Positions 9,096 through 16,307 of a DNA stretch of 64,000 nt are shown here, piece after piece. The notes under the pieces are model-generated. The model searched no databases. It saw nothing but the letters and a program-made list of their open reading frames with translations, and was not told the origin of the DNA. A program made the translations under genes and the position numbers. Origin of the DNA: Halothiobacillus sp045689735 (GTDB lineage Bacteria; Pseudomonadota; Gammaproteobacteria; Halothiobacillales; Halothiobacillaceae); assembly GCF_045689735.1 (NCBI RefSeq), contig NZ_CP142685.1, forward strand, positions 372,001 through 436,000, read 5' to 3'. Positions within the stretch are counted from its first letter, which is position 1. Every line of letters begins with the position of its first letter.

Positions 9096-10033
9096 TCCCC
9101 GCAGACAAATTCGGCCGGGTGTTGGTGCTCTACGGCGGCTGGTCGTCCGAGCGCAGCGTGTCGCTCAACAGCGGCGCGACGGTGATCGATGCCTTGACGC
9201 GCGCCGGGGTGGCCGTGACCGCGCTGGATGTGCAGCGGGATTTTCTGCCGGAACTCATGGCACAGCATGCGGCACAACCGTTCGACCGCGCCTTCATCGT
9301 GCTGCACGGCCAAGGCGGGGAAGATGGCCAGATTCAGGCGGTGCTTGAATTGCTGGGTATTCCTTATACCGGCACGGACCGCACCGGATCGGCGATCGGC
9401 ATGGATAAACTCGCCTGCAAACGCATCTGGCGGGGCGAGGGCTTGCCCACGCCGCCCTGGGCGATCGTCCGCACACTGGCCGAGGCTCAGGCCGCCTTGC
9501 CAGCCCTGGGGTTGCCGGTGATGCTCAAACCCGTTGCGGAAGGGTCGAGTGTCGGCGTGTCCAAGGTCAATACGGCAGCCGAGCTGGCGGCTGCATTTGC
9601 CGCAGCGTTCGCCCACGGCGGGCGGGTGTTGATGGAGCGCTATATTCGCGGCGCGGAATACACCGTGTCGATTCTGGGTGAACGGGCGCTGCCGGTGATT
9701 CGCCTGTCCACCCCGCATGAGTTTTATGATTTCGACGCCAAATATCTGGCCAACGACACGCAATACCACATTCCCTGCGGACTTGATGCCGACGCAGAGG
9801 CCGCGATGCAGCGTACGGCACTGGCCGCCTTTGCGGCCATCGGCGGACGCGGCTGGGGTCGGGTGGATTTCATGCGCGATGAGTCCGGGCAGGACTGGCT
9901 GATCGAGGTCAATACCGTGCCCGGGATGACGGATCATTCGCTCGTGCCGATGGCGGCGCGGGCGGTGGGCTTGTCGATCGAAGCGCTGTGTTTGGCAATT
10001 CTGGCGTCCACCGTGGGCGAGGGGCAGCCATGA
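9092..10033 (+). CDS. ddlB: D-alanine--D-alanine ligase
   Basis: ATP-grasp ligase making the D-Ala-D-Ala dipeptide used by MurF. The N-terminus has the GGWSSERSVSLNSG variant of the Ddl phosphate-binding loop. LHGQGGEDGQIQAVLEL is the family signature, MLKPVAEGSSVGVSKV lies in the ATP-grasp fold, and GRVDFMRDE plus LIEVNTVPGMTDHSLVP carry the Mg-binding and active-site residues. The 313-residue length fits DdlB. Coupled on both sides by ATGA overlaps. The gene location, not the sequence alone, favours the DdlB assignment over DdlA. Confidence 0.96.
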   Translation: MIPADKFGRVLVLYGGWSSERSVSLNSGATVIDALTRAGVAVTALDVQRDFLPELMAQHAAQPFDRAFIVLHGQGGEDGQIQAVLELLGIPYTGTDRTGSAIGMDKLACKRIWRGEGLPTPPWAIVRTLAEAQAALPALGLPVMLKPVAEGSSVGVSKVNTAAELAAAFAAAFAHGGRVLMERYIRGAEYTVSILGERALPVIRLSTPHEFYDFDAKYLANDTQYHIPCGLDADAEAAMQRTALAAFAAIGGRGWGRVDFMRDESGQDWLIEVNTVPGMTDHSLVPMAARAVGLSIEALCLAILASTVGEGQP

Positions 10034-10857
10034 TCATCGCCCGTGCCACCCAAGCCAAACGCAAGGCACCGCCGCTGTCCGAACAGCTCGCGCCGGTTTG
10101 GGCCTGGTGCACGGGTTTCCTGACGCGCCTGCTGAACTGGTCGCTGGCGCTGGCCTTGCTCGCTTTGATGGGGCTGGCCGGTTGGGGCATCTGGCAAAAG
10201 CTGCAGCAGCCGCTCACGACGGTGCAGGTGATCGGGGGCAATGCGCTGGTGCCCGATCGTTGGGTGCAAGAAGCGCTGAAGCCTTGGATGAATCAGGATA
10301 TTTGGCAGCTGGATCTGGCCGCCATTCAGCATCAACTGGAGCAAAACACCTGGTTGACCCAAGTGTTCATCCAGCGCGTCTGGCCGAATCGATTGATCGT
10401 GCGGATCGGCGTGCATCAACCCGTTGCCCGTTGGCAGGGCACGGAATTGCTGGATGAGGACGGTTCGGTCTTTACGCCCACCCCGATGGCGCATGTCGAC
10501 AACACCCTCGATGCCCTGCCCGACATCAGTGGGCCGGATGGCCGACAGTGGGCGGTTTGGGATCGGTATCTGACCCTGAAACAGGCATTGGCAGGCATCG
10601 GCCTTGCAATGACCGGGCTGGTGGAAAATTCCCGGGGTTCGCTGGATGTGCTGCTGACCGATGGTGTGCGGATTCATCTGGGTAGCCAGGACATCGAATC
10701 GCGGCTGCAGCGGTTTTTGGATGTCTACCCCCGCACCCTGAGTGGCAAGCTCGATCAAGTGGCTGCCATCGACCTGCGGTACACCAATGGATTTGCCGTG
10801 CAATGGCGCCCGGGCGCGGCGGCATTGACCGATCAACAGACGAAACCCAAAACCTGA
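10030..10857 (+). CDS. ftsQ: Cell division protein FtsQ
   Basis: Bitopic divisome protein linking early and late division proteins. The 275-residue product has a short basic cytoplasmic N-terminus, one membrane span at about residues 36-56 (LLNWSLALALLALMGLAGWG), then a periplasmic POTRA domain starting near TTVQVIGGNALVP and a beta domain with IQRVWPNRLIVRI. The frame is open from 9988. The ATG at 10030 overlaps the ddl stop and gives a normal N-terminus. Sequence conservation in the family is low, so position in the cluster adds much of the confidence. Confidence 0.93.
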   Translation: MIIARATQAKRKAPPLSEQLAPVWAWCTGFLTRLLNWSLALALLALMGLAGWGIWQKLQQPLTTVQVIGGNALVPDRWVQEALKPWMNQDIWQLDLAAIQHQLEQNTWLTQVFIQRVWPNRLIVRIGVHQPVARWQGTELLDEDGSVFTPTPMAHVDNTLDALPDISGPDGRQWAVWDRYLTLKQALAGIGLAMTGLVENSRGSLDVLLTDGVRIHLGSQDIESRLQRFLDVYPRTLSGKLDQVAAIDLRYTNGFAVQWRPGAAALTDQQTKPKT

Positions 10858-10881
10858 ACGGATAAACTCCAAGAGAAAATC

Positions 10882-12129
10882 ATGGCGATTGCAACACGAA
10901 AAACGGAACGGGACTTGGTGGTAGGGCTGGATGTGGGCACCAGCAAGGTGGCCGCATTCGTCGGCGAATATGACGCCGACGGCAACCTGAGCCTGATTGG
11001 CTATGGTCAGGCTCCCACCAACAAAGGATTGAAGCGCGGTTCGGTGGTCGATATCGAATCGACTTCCTTCGCCATCCAGCGCGCGGTGGATGCTGCCGCA
11101 GCCATGTCCAACTGTGAGGTTGGCTCGGTCTGGGTAGGCGTGGCGGGCGACCATGTGATCAGCATCGATTCAAAAGGCATGACCGGCACGGGTGGGCGGG
11201 AAATTACCGCCGCCGACATCGCCCAGGTCGTGCAATCGGCCAAGGCCGTCAAAATCCCGGATGGGCAGCAGATTCTGTACAGCGAGCCGCAGGAATATCG
11301 TATTGATGGCCAGGACGGGATTCGCAAGCCGCAGGGCATGACCGGCCATCGGCTAGAAGCCGATGTGCATATCGTCACCACCGCCACCAACAATGTCCGC
11401 AACATCATCAAATGCGTGGAACGCTGCGGGCTCGCGGTGACCGGCACCAAACTCGACCCCATCGCGGCGGCGGCGGCGGTGCTCAACGAAGATGAAAAAG
11501 AGCTCGGGGTTGCCCTGGTGGATATTGGCGGCGGTACGACGGACATTGCCATCTATTTCCGTGGCGCCTTGCGCCATACCGTGGTACTGCCGATCGCGGG
11601 CGAGCAGATTACCAACGATCTGGCCTACGGACTGACCACCCCGCCGGTGCAGGCTGAGGAAATCAAACGCCGCTACGCCAACCTGAATCCCATGGATGAA
11701 CGGCAAATGGCGGAAGAAATCGAGGTGCCGGGCGTCAGTGGGCGGCAGCCACGGCGGATTTCCCGCGACACCATGATGCGTATTTGCCGTCCCCGGGTGG
11801 AAGAAATCCTGGGGTATGTCCGTGAAGCGCTGCGCAGCTCGGGCTACCACGAAATGATCAATGCCGGCGTCGTATTGACCGGCGGCACGGCGGCCATGCC
11901 CGGCCTGGTCGAGCTCTGTGAAGACTTCCTGCAAATGCCGACACGACTCGGCATTCCGCAAGGGGTGCACGGCAACCACGAATCCCTCGCCAATCCCGCG
12001 AACGCCACGGGCGTTGGCCTGTTGCTGCTCGGCCGGTTTGCCGATGCAGAGGCGACCCAAACCACCGAAACCCGTTCGATGGCTCCGGTAACCGAGCGCG
12101 TACGGCGCTGGTTCAAGGAAATGTTTTAA
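10882..12129 (+). CDS. ftsA: Cell division protein FtsA
   Basis: Actin-like ATPase that tethers FtsZ filaments to the inner membrane and recruits later divisome proteins. The phosphate-1 motif VGLDVGTSKVAAFVGE is at about residues 14-29, and the second phosphate loop is VDIGGGTTDIAIY. An adenosine motif (VVLTGGTAAMPGLVEL) lies near residue 335. The last residues, ERVRRWFKEMF, form the amphipathic membrane-targeting helix. The 415-residue length is standard. A gap of 24 bases separates it from ftsQ, with AAGAGA as ribosome binding site. Confidence 0.97.
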   Translation: MAIATRKTERDLVVGLDVGTSKVAAFVGEYDADGNLSLIGYGQAPTNKGLKRGSVVDIESTSFAIQRAVDAAAAMSNCEVGSVWVGVAGDHVISIDSKGMTGTGGREITAADIAQVVQSAKAVKIPDGQQILYSEPQEYRIDGQDGIRKPQGMTGHRLEADVHIVTTATNNVRNIIKCVERCGLAVTGTKLDPIAAAAAVLNEDEKELGVALVDIGGGTTDIAIYFRGALRHTVVLPIAGEQITNDLAYGLTTPPVQAEEIKRRYANLNPMDERQMAEEIEVPGVSGRQPRRISRDTMMRICRPRVEEILGYVREALRSSGYHEMINAGVVLTGGTAAMPGLVELCEDFLQMPTRLGIPQGVHGNHESLANPANATGVGLLLLGRFADAEATQTTETRSMAPVTERVRRWFKEMF

Positions 12130-12135
12130 CCCCCC

Positions 12136-12173
12136 TGACCCCCAAATGGTTTTTTTGATAGATTGACCCCCAA
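12136..12173 (+). repeat. 10 bp direct repeat in the ftsA-ftsZ gap
   Basis: TGACCCCCAA occurs at 12136-12145 and again at 12164-12173, separated by a T-rich spacer. The second copy runs into the AAGGAG Shine-Dalgarno sequence of ftsZ. The repeat is seen directly; any role in controlling ftsZ translation is inference. Confidence 0.7.
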
Positions 12174-12185
12174 GGAGACGACACC

Positions 12186-13352
12186 ATGAGCAGCTGGACA
12201 ATGGCAGAAGTACAACACGACAACGCGAAGATCAAAGTAATTGGCGTGGGCGGAGGCGGCGGTAATGCCGTGGCGCACATGCTGACTAAAGATCTGGACG
12301 GCATTGATTACATTTGTGCGAACACGGACGCGCAGGCACTGCGCAAAACCCAAGCAGATACCCTGCTGCAACTCGGCGGCAATATCACCAAGGGATTGGG
12401 CGCGGGTGCAGACCCGGAGCTCGGCCGTCAGGCTGCTCTGGAAGATCGTGAGCAAATCCAGGAAGCCATCAAAGACGCGAACATGCTGTTCATCACCACC
12501 GGGATGGGCGGCGGCACGGGGACTGGCGCAGCACCGGTCATCGCGCAAATCGCCAAAGACATGAATATTCTCACAGTCGCCGTGGTCACCCGTCCGTTCA
12601 CCTTTGAAGGCAAGGTGCGGGCGGTGGCGGCGCAAACCGGGATTACCGAGCTGGAAAAACAGGTCGATTCGTTGATCGTGATCCCGAATGACAAGCTCAA
12701 GGCGGTGATGGGTAAGGGCGCCTCACTCAAAGATGCCTTCAATGCGGCGAATGAAGTGCTGTATACCGCCGTGTCGGGGATCAGCGAACTGATTACCCGT
12801 CCCGGACTCATCAACCTCGATTTCGCCGATGTCCGCACGGTCATGACCGAGCGCGGGGTATCCATGATGGGTACCGGCGTGGGTACCGGAGACAACCGAG
12901 CCATTGAAGCCGCCGAAGCGGCGATTCACAGCCCGCTGCTGGATGATGTGTTCCTGGAAGGTGCGAAAGGCATTCTGGTGAATATCACCTCCAATGGCGA
13001 TCTGAGCATTGGCGAATACGAAGAAATCGGCAACCTGATGCACGGTCTGGCCGGAGATGACGCGGTCGTCAAAGTCGGCACCACCATCGACGAAAGCCTG
13101 GAAGGCACCCTGCGTGTCACCCTGGTTGCCACCGGGCTGCGCCGTCAGGGCGGCAGTGTTGAGGAGGCCCGCAAGCCCAAGGTTGTGGTCAGTAATGATG
13201 TCCCGCGAACCAGCGGCGGGGTGTCCGACCTCTACCACGATTCGTCCGTCAGCATCCCCATGCGGCAACCGATCGCGCAGGTGCGCGGTAACACGGCGGT
13301 GAACATGGATTTGGTGGATATCCCTTCGTTCTTGCGTCAGCAGGCCGACTGA
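12186..13352 (+). CDS. ftsZ: Cell division GTPase FtsZ
   Basis: Tubulin-like GTPase forming the cytokinetic Z ring. The N-terminal motif VGGGGGNAVAHML and the tubulin signature GGGTGTGAAPVIAQ bind GTP. NLDFADVRTVM and the synergy-loop region follow. A short linker leads to the conserved C-terminal peptide VDIPSFLRQQAD, which binds FtsA and ZipA. Length is 388 residues. The AAGGAG ribosome binding site lies 8 bases before the ATG. It is the last gene of the cluster: lpxC, which follows ftsZ in most gammaproteobacteria, is missing here, and two terminator-like hairpins follow. Confidence 0.98.
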   Translation: MSSWTMAEVQHDNAKIKVIGVGGGGGNAVAHMLTKDLDGIDYICANTDAQALRKTQADTLLQLGGNITKGLGAGADPELGRQAALEDREQIQEAIKDANMLFITTGMGGGTGTGAAPVIAQIAKDMNILTVAVVTRPFTFEGKVRAVAAQTGITELEKQVDSLIVIPNDKLKAVMGKGASLKDAFNAANEVLYTAVSGISELITRPGLINLDFADVRTVMTERGVSMMGTGVGTGDNRAIEAAEAAIHSPLLDDVFLEGAKGILVNITSNGDLSIGEYEEIGNLMHGLAGDDAVVKVGTTIDESLEGTLRVTLVATGLRRQGGSVEEARKPKVVVSNDVPRTSGGVSDLYHDSSVSIPMRQPIAQVRGNTAVNMDLVDIPSFLRQQAD

Positions 13353-13365
13353 TCCGTTGGCGCTC

Positions 13366-13392
13366 AAAGACGCGCGTTCCTCGCGCGTCTTT
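13366..13392 (+). terminator. Hairpin terminator after ftsZ
   Basis: Perfect 11 bp stem AAAGACGCGCG / CGCGCGTCTTT with a 5-base loop, 14 bases after the ftsZ stop. The U-tract is short, only the three T of the stem end. It could act as a terminator in both directions. Confidence 0.7.
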
Positions 13393-13451
13393 CCACACCG
13401 TTCGCCTGCCCGTTGAGCCGAGTCGTCTCCGGCTCAATGGGTGGGTTCCCG

Positions 13452-13491
13452 AAAAACGCCTCAGCAGACCCGTTCTGTGGGGCGTTTTTTT
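13452..13491 (+). terminator. Second hairpin terminator after ftsZ
   Basis: The outer stem AAAAACGCC (13452-13460) pairs with GGCGTTTTT (13481-13489). An inner CAGA/TCTG pairing sits within the loop, and a seven-T run ends the stem. This is the stronger of the two terminators for the dcw operon. Confidence 0.8.
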
Positions 13492-13584
13492 CGCGCGTCA
13501 CCCTGCTCTGAACGAAATCCTGAGCGCGTCGATCAAAAACGCGTGGATTCGCACGGAATCGATCCGGATTATCGTGAGATGGCG

Positions 13585-13608
13585 CGATCAGAAGGGCGCG
13601 CCTGATCG
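13585..13608 (-). terminator. Weak hairpin after the cyclic-nucleotide-binding gene
   Basis: CGATCAG / CTGATCG, 7 bp with a 10-base loop, lies directly downstream of the reverse-strand gene that ends at 13611. There is no U-tract, so it may only protect the 3' end. Confidence 0.35.
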
Positions 13609-13610
13609 GT

Positions 13611-14099
13611 CTATTTGCCGATGTTGTAGATGTATTGATTCAGTTGCGCCATGTCCGTACTGGTGCGCCGGTACAGATTGTCGAGACTGATCAAGGCATA
13701 TTCCAGCAGCAATACCGTGAGCACAGGGTGTTCCAGGCGCAGACGCTGATACATCGTGCGGGGGAGCCGGAGTAGGCGGGTCGGTTCGCTGGCGCGCAGC
13801 CGCACATTCCGGGGGTTGCGGTCGAAGAAGCTCATTTCGCCCAGCATCTCACCGGCAAGAATTCGCCCGACCACCACTTCGTTGACGCTGGGGCCGACGA
13901 CGAGCTCGGCCTCGCCTTCGAGGAGAAAATACAGCGATTCCCCCACTTCGCCGATGTCTGCAATGATGTCGCCGGTTTGCAGATTCATCAAATCGCAGAA
14001 GTCGAGGAAGGCGTTGATCTCGCGCTGGGTGAAAATTTGGGTGTCACTCAGCGTGGATAAAAACTCCGTGAGTTGTTTGCGGTCATTGTCGGTAATCAT
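13611..14099 (-). CDS. Single-domain cyclic-nucleotide-binding (Crp-type) protein
   Basis: A 162-residue soluble protein made almost entirely of one cNMP-binding beta-barrel. Residues about 35-125 show TGDIIADIGEVGESLYFLL, then EAELVVGPS, then the phosphate-cassette-like segment LAGEMLGEMSFFDRNPRN. There is no helix-turn-helix domain after it and no membrane or kinase domain, so it is not a Crp/Fnr-type transcription factor. The cassette has GEMSFFD but its arginine position is displaced, so cAMP or cGMP binding is not certain. The C-terminal helix may dimerise or contact a partner. It is the only reverse-strand gene between ftsZ and glyA. Specific function unknown. Confidence 0.8.
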   Translation of the reverse strand: MITDNDRKQLTEFLSTLSDTQIFTQREINAFLDFCDLMNLQTGDIIADIGEVGESLYFLLEGEAELVVGPSVNEVVVGRILAGEMLGEMSFFDRNPRNVRLRASEPTRLLRLPRTMYQRLRLEHPVLTVLLLEYALISLDNLYRRTSTDMAQLNQYIYNIGK

Positions 14100-14211
14100 G
14101 GTGCATCCTGCCTTATTGGCTTGGTTGGTCGAATCGGTCAGAGGTCAGCTCGAAAAACCTGCGGCACGAACAGCGTACGGCGTCGCATCCACATGTCATC
14201 AGTCTATCGAA

Positions 14212-14243
14212 CAGGCCGTTGAAAAACTCTTTTCAGCGGCCTG
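14212..14243. repeat. Solo terminal hairpin of a palindromic repeat family
   Basis: CAGGCCGTTGAAAA (14212-14225) and TTTTCAGCGGCCTG (14230-14243) form a 14 bp stem with one T-G mismatch. In reverse complement it matches the last hairpin of the element at 53115-53285 over about 29 bases with one difference, including the ACTC loop. It appears to be a decayed or solo end of that family. Confidence 0.75.
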
Positions 14244-14354
14244 CTCAAGCCCGAGGACTCGTGCACCGTTTCGCCGGAAATCGAGCCGAACGGGGCAAAT
14301 TCCACGTATCTCGCTTTCATTGTCCTCGTTGATGCCGGATTTATCGATGAATTT

Positions 14355-14383
14355 TTTACATGATTTTTATATTCAAATATCAA
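14355..14383 (+). promoter_or_regulatory. Possible sigma-70 promoter for glyA
   Basis: TTTACA at 14355-14360 and TATCAA at 14378-14383, 17-base spacer, within an AT-rich island. It lies about 190 bases before the glyA start and would leave a long, foldable leader. The match is only moderate. Confidence 0.35.
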
Positions 14384-14569
14384 TTCTATGACTGCCTGCA
14401 CTCCGGCATACTGCTTTCATCACATCGGCGGGCAGCGTTGCCGCTGAGGAAGATTGTCCGGCAGTGGGGTTTCCGGTTCGGCATCCTGCTAAAATTGCCG
14501 GAATTTTCGCCCTCTGTGTGCCGAATCCGTTTTTAGAGTTTATTTAACTTTTTGTTTTAGGGGTGTTTT

Positions 14570-15823
14570 ATGTTTTCCAAGTCGATGACGATCGCTGAGT
14601 TTGATCCGGTGCTGGCGCAGGCTATTGCGGATGAAGTCGCCCGCCAGGAAGATCATGTAGAGCTGATCGCCTCGGAAAATTACGCCAGCCCGCGCGTGCT
14701 GGAGGCCCAGGGTTCGGTATTGACCAACAAGTATGCGGAAGGCTATCCGGCCAAGCGGTATTACGGCGGCTGCGAGTTTGTCGATGTCGCGGAACAACTG
14801 GCCATTGACCGGGCGAAAGAGCTATTCGGCGCCGATTACGCCAATGTGCAGCCGCACTCGGGCTCGCAGGCAAACGCGGCGGTCTTTATGGCGCTGTTGA
14901 ATCCCGGTGACACGATTCTTGGGATGAGTCTGGCGCATGGCGGGCATCTCACGCATGGCGCCAAGGTGAATTTTTCCGGCAAGATTTACAACGCCGTGCA
15001 ATATGGCATCGACGATCAGGGTTATATCGATTACGCCGAGGTCGAGCGGCTGGCGCGGGAGCATCGCCCCAAACTGATTGTCGCGGGCTTCTCGGCGTAT
15101 TCCCGCGTGGTCGATTGGGCGCGGTTCCGGGCGATTGCCGATGAAGTGGGTGCCTATCTCGTGGTGGATATGGCGCATGTGGCGGGTCTGGTGGCCGCTG
15201 GGGTTTATCCCAGCCCCGTGCAGATTGCCGATGTCACCACCTCGACGACGCACAAAACCCTGCGCGGCCCGCGCGGGGGCATCATCCTCGCCAAGGCCAA
15301 CCCGGAAATCGAGAAAAAGCTCAATTCGCTGGTGTTTCCGGGGATTCAGGGCGGGCCGTTGATGCATGTGATTGCCGCTAAGGCCGTGGCGTTCAAAGAA
15401 GCGCTCCAGCCAGAATTCAAAACCTATCAGCAGCAAGTGGTCGAAAACGCCCGCGCGATGGCCAAGGTGTTCGTTGCGCGGGGGCTGGATGTTGTCTCGG
15501 GCGGCACGGATAACCATTTGTTCCTGGTGAGTCTGGTGAAAAAGGGCTTGACGGGTAAGGAAGTCGATGCCGCGCTCGGCCAGGCACACATCACCGTCAA
15601 CAAAAACGCGGTGCCGAATGATCCGCAGTCGCCCTTTGTCACCTCGGGCATCCGGGTGGGCACGGCGGCGATTACCACACGCGGTTTCGGTGTGGCCGAA
15701 GCCACGGACTTGGCTGGGTGGATGTGCGATGTCATCGATCACCTGCAGGATGCCGCTGTGCTGGCAGAAGTTCGCGGCAAGGTCACGGCGTTGTGTCGGC
15801 GTTTCCCGGTCTATCAACACTGA
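14570..15823 (+). CDS. glyA: Serine hydroxymethyltransferase
   Basis: PLP enzyme interconverting serine plus tetrahydrofolate with glycine plus methylene-THF, the main one-carbon source for MetF and FolD. The 417-residue product starts MFSKSMTIAEFDPVL and contains IASENYASPRVLEAQGS and YAEGYPAKRYYGGCEFVD. The PLP-lysine motif TTSTTHKTLRGPRGG is at about residues 223-237, and VSGGTDNHLFLV follows. Length is canonical. The ribosome binding site is GGGGTG just before the ATG. It precedes nrdR by 12 bases, so the two are probably cotranscribed with the riboflavin genes. Confidence 0.98.
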   Translation: MFSKSMTIAEFDPVLAQAIADEVARQEDHVELIASENYASPRVLEAQGSVLTNKYAEGYPAKRYYGGCEFVDVAEQLAIDRAKELFGADYANVQPHSGSQANAAVFMALLNPGDTILGMSLAHGGHLTHGAKVNFSGKIYNAVQYGIDDQGYIDYAEVERLAREHRPKLIVAGFSAYSRVVDWARFRAIADEVGAYLVVDMAHVAGLVAAGVYPSPVQIADVTTSTTHKTLRGPRGGIILAKANPEIEKKLNSLVFPGIQGGPLMHVIAAKAVAFKEALQPEFKTYQQQVVENARAMAKVFVARGLDVVSGGTDNHLFLVSLVKKGLTGKEVDAALGQAHITVNKNAVPNDPQSPFVTSGIRVGTAAITTRGFGVAEATDLAGWMCDVIDHLQDAAVLAEVRGKVTALCRRFPVYQH

Positions 15824-15835
15824 TTTGACCGCAGC

Positions 15836-16303
15836 ATGAAGTGCATCGCCTGCGATCAGGAACAGACGCATGTGATCGACTCGCGAGTCGTCGAATCCGG
15901 CCAGTCAATCCGGCGGCGGCGCGAGTGTTTAGTTTGTGGCCATCGGTTTACGACCTATGAAACCGCCGATGTCCGCATGCCGCGCGTGGTCAAAAGCAAC
16001 GGCGCGCGCCAAAGTTTCAACGAAGACAAGCTGCGGAGCGGCATGATGCGGGCCTTGGAGAAGCGCCCCGTGCCAACCAAAAAGATCGACGAGGCCATCG
16101 AAGGCATCAAAAAAAATCTGCAAGCCTCGGGGGAAAAGGAAATTCCGGCGCGGCGGATTGGTGAGTTGGTAATGCAGTCCTTGCGGCGACTGGATCAGGT
16201 GGCCTATCTACGGTTCGCCTCGGTCTATCTCGCCTTCGATAACCTTGAAGCGTTCCGCGCCGCTATTGAAGGGCTGAATGCGGAATCGGCGGGGCGCGAG
16301 TAA
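15836..16303 (+). CDS. nrdR: Transcriptional repressor NrdR
   Basis: Zinc-ribbon plus ATP-cone repressor of ribonucleotide reductase genes, responding to dATP/ATP. The zinc ribbon uses CIAC at residues 3-6 and CLVC at about 31-34, followed by the RRRREC and GHRFTTYE motifs. The ATP-cone spans about residues 49-139, beginning VVKSNGARQSFNEDKL. Most homologues read CPFC or CPYC in the first knuckle; here it is CIAC, which keeps both cysteines. Length 155 residues. Its place between glyA and ribD is common in gammaproteobacteria. Confidence 0.96.
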   Translation: MKCIACDQEQTHVIDSRVVESGQSIRRRRECLVCGHRFTTYETADVRMPRVVKSNGARQSFNEDKLRSGMMRALEKRPVPTKKIDEAIEGIKKNLQASGEKEIPARRIGELVMQSLRRLDQVAYLRFASVYLAFDNLEAFRAAIEGLNAESAGRE

Positions 16304-16307
16304 ACCG

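Larger units (their letters stand above)
14100..14569. other. 470 bp non-coding region between the cNMP-binding gene and glyA
   Basis: No convincing gene. It contains a palindromic repeat remnant at 14212-14243, an AT-rich stretch at about 14350-14395 with a possible promoter, and a potentially folded glyA leader. In that leader TTCGGCA (14477-14483) pairs with TGCCGAA (14519-14525) and encloses a small hairpin AAAATT/AATTTT (14491-14507). The only forward reading frame across it (13756-14391) runs mostly antisense to the cNMP gene and is judged spurious. Confidence 0.6.

Noticed and set aside
13756..14391. 211-codon forward frame over the cNMP-binding gene and its upstream gap
   Set aside because: Ser/Arg-rich, mostly antisense to a gene with clear domain motifs, and lacks any recognisable domain.
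14400..14569. Glycine riboswitch ahead of glyA
   Set aside because: The tandem conserved cores of that class are not visible; only a generic inverted repeat was found.
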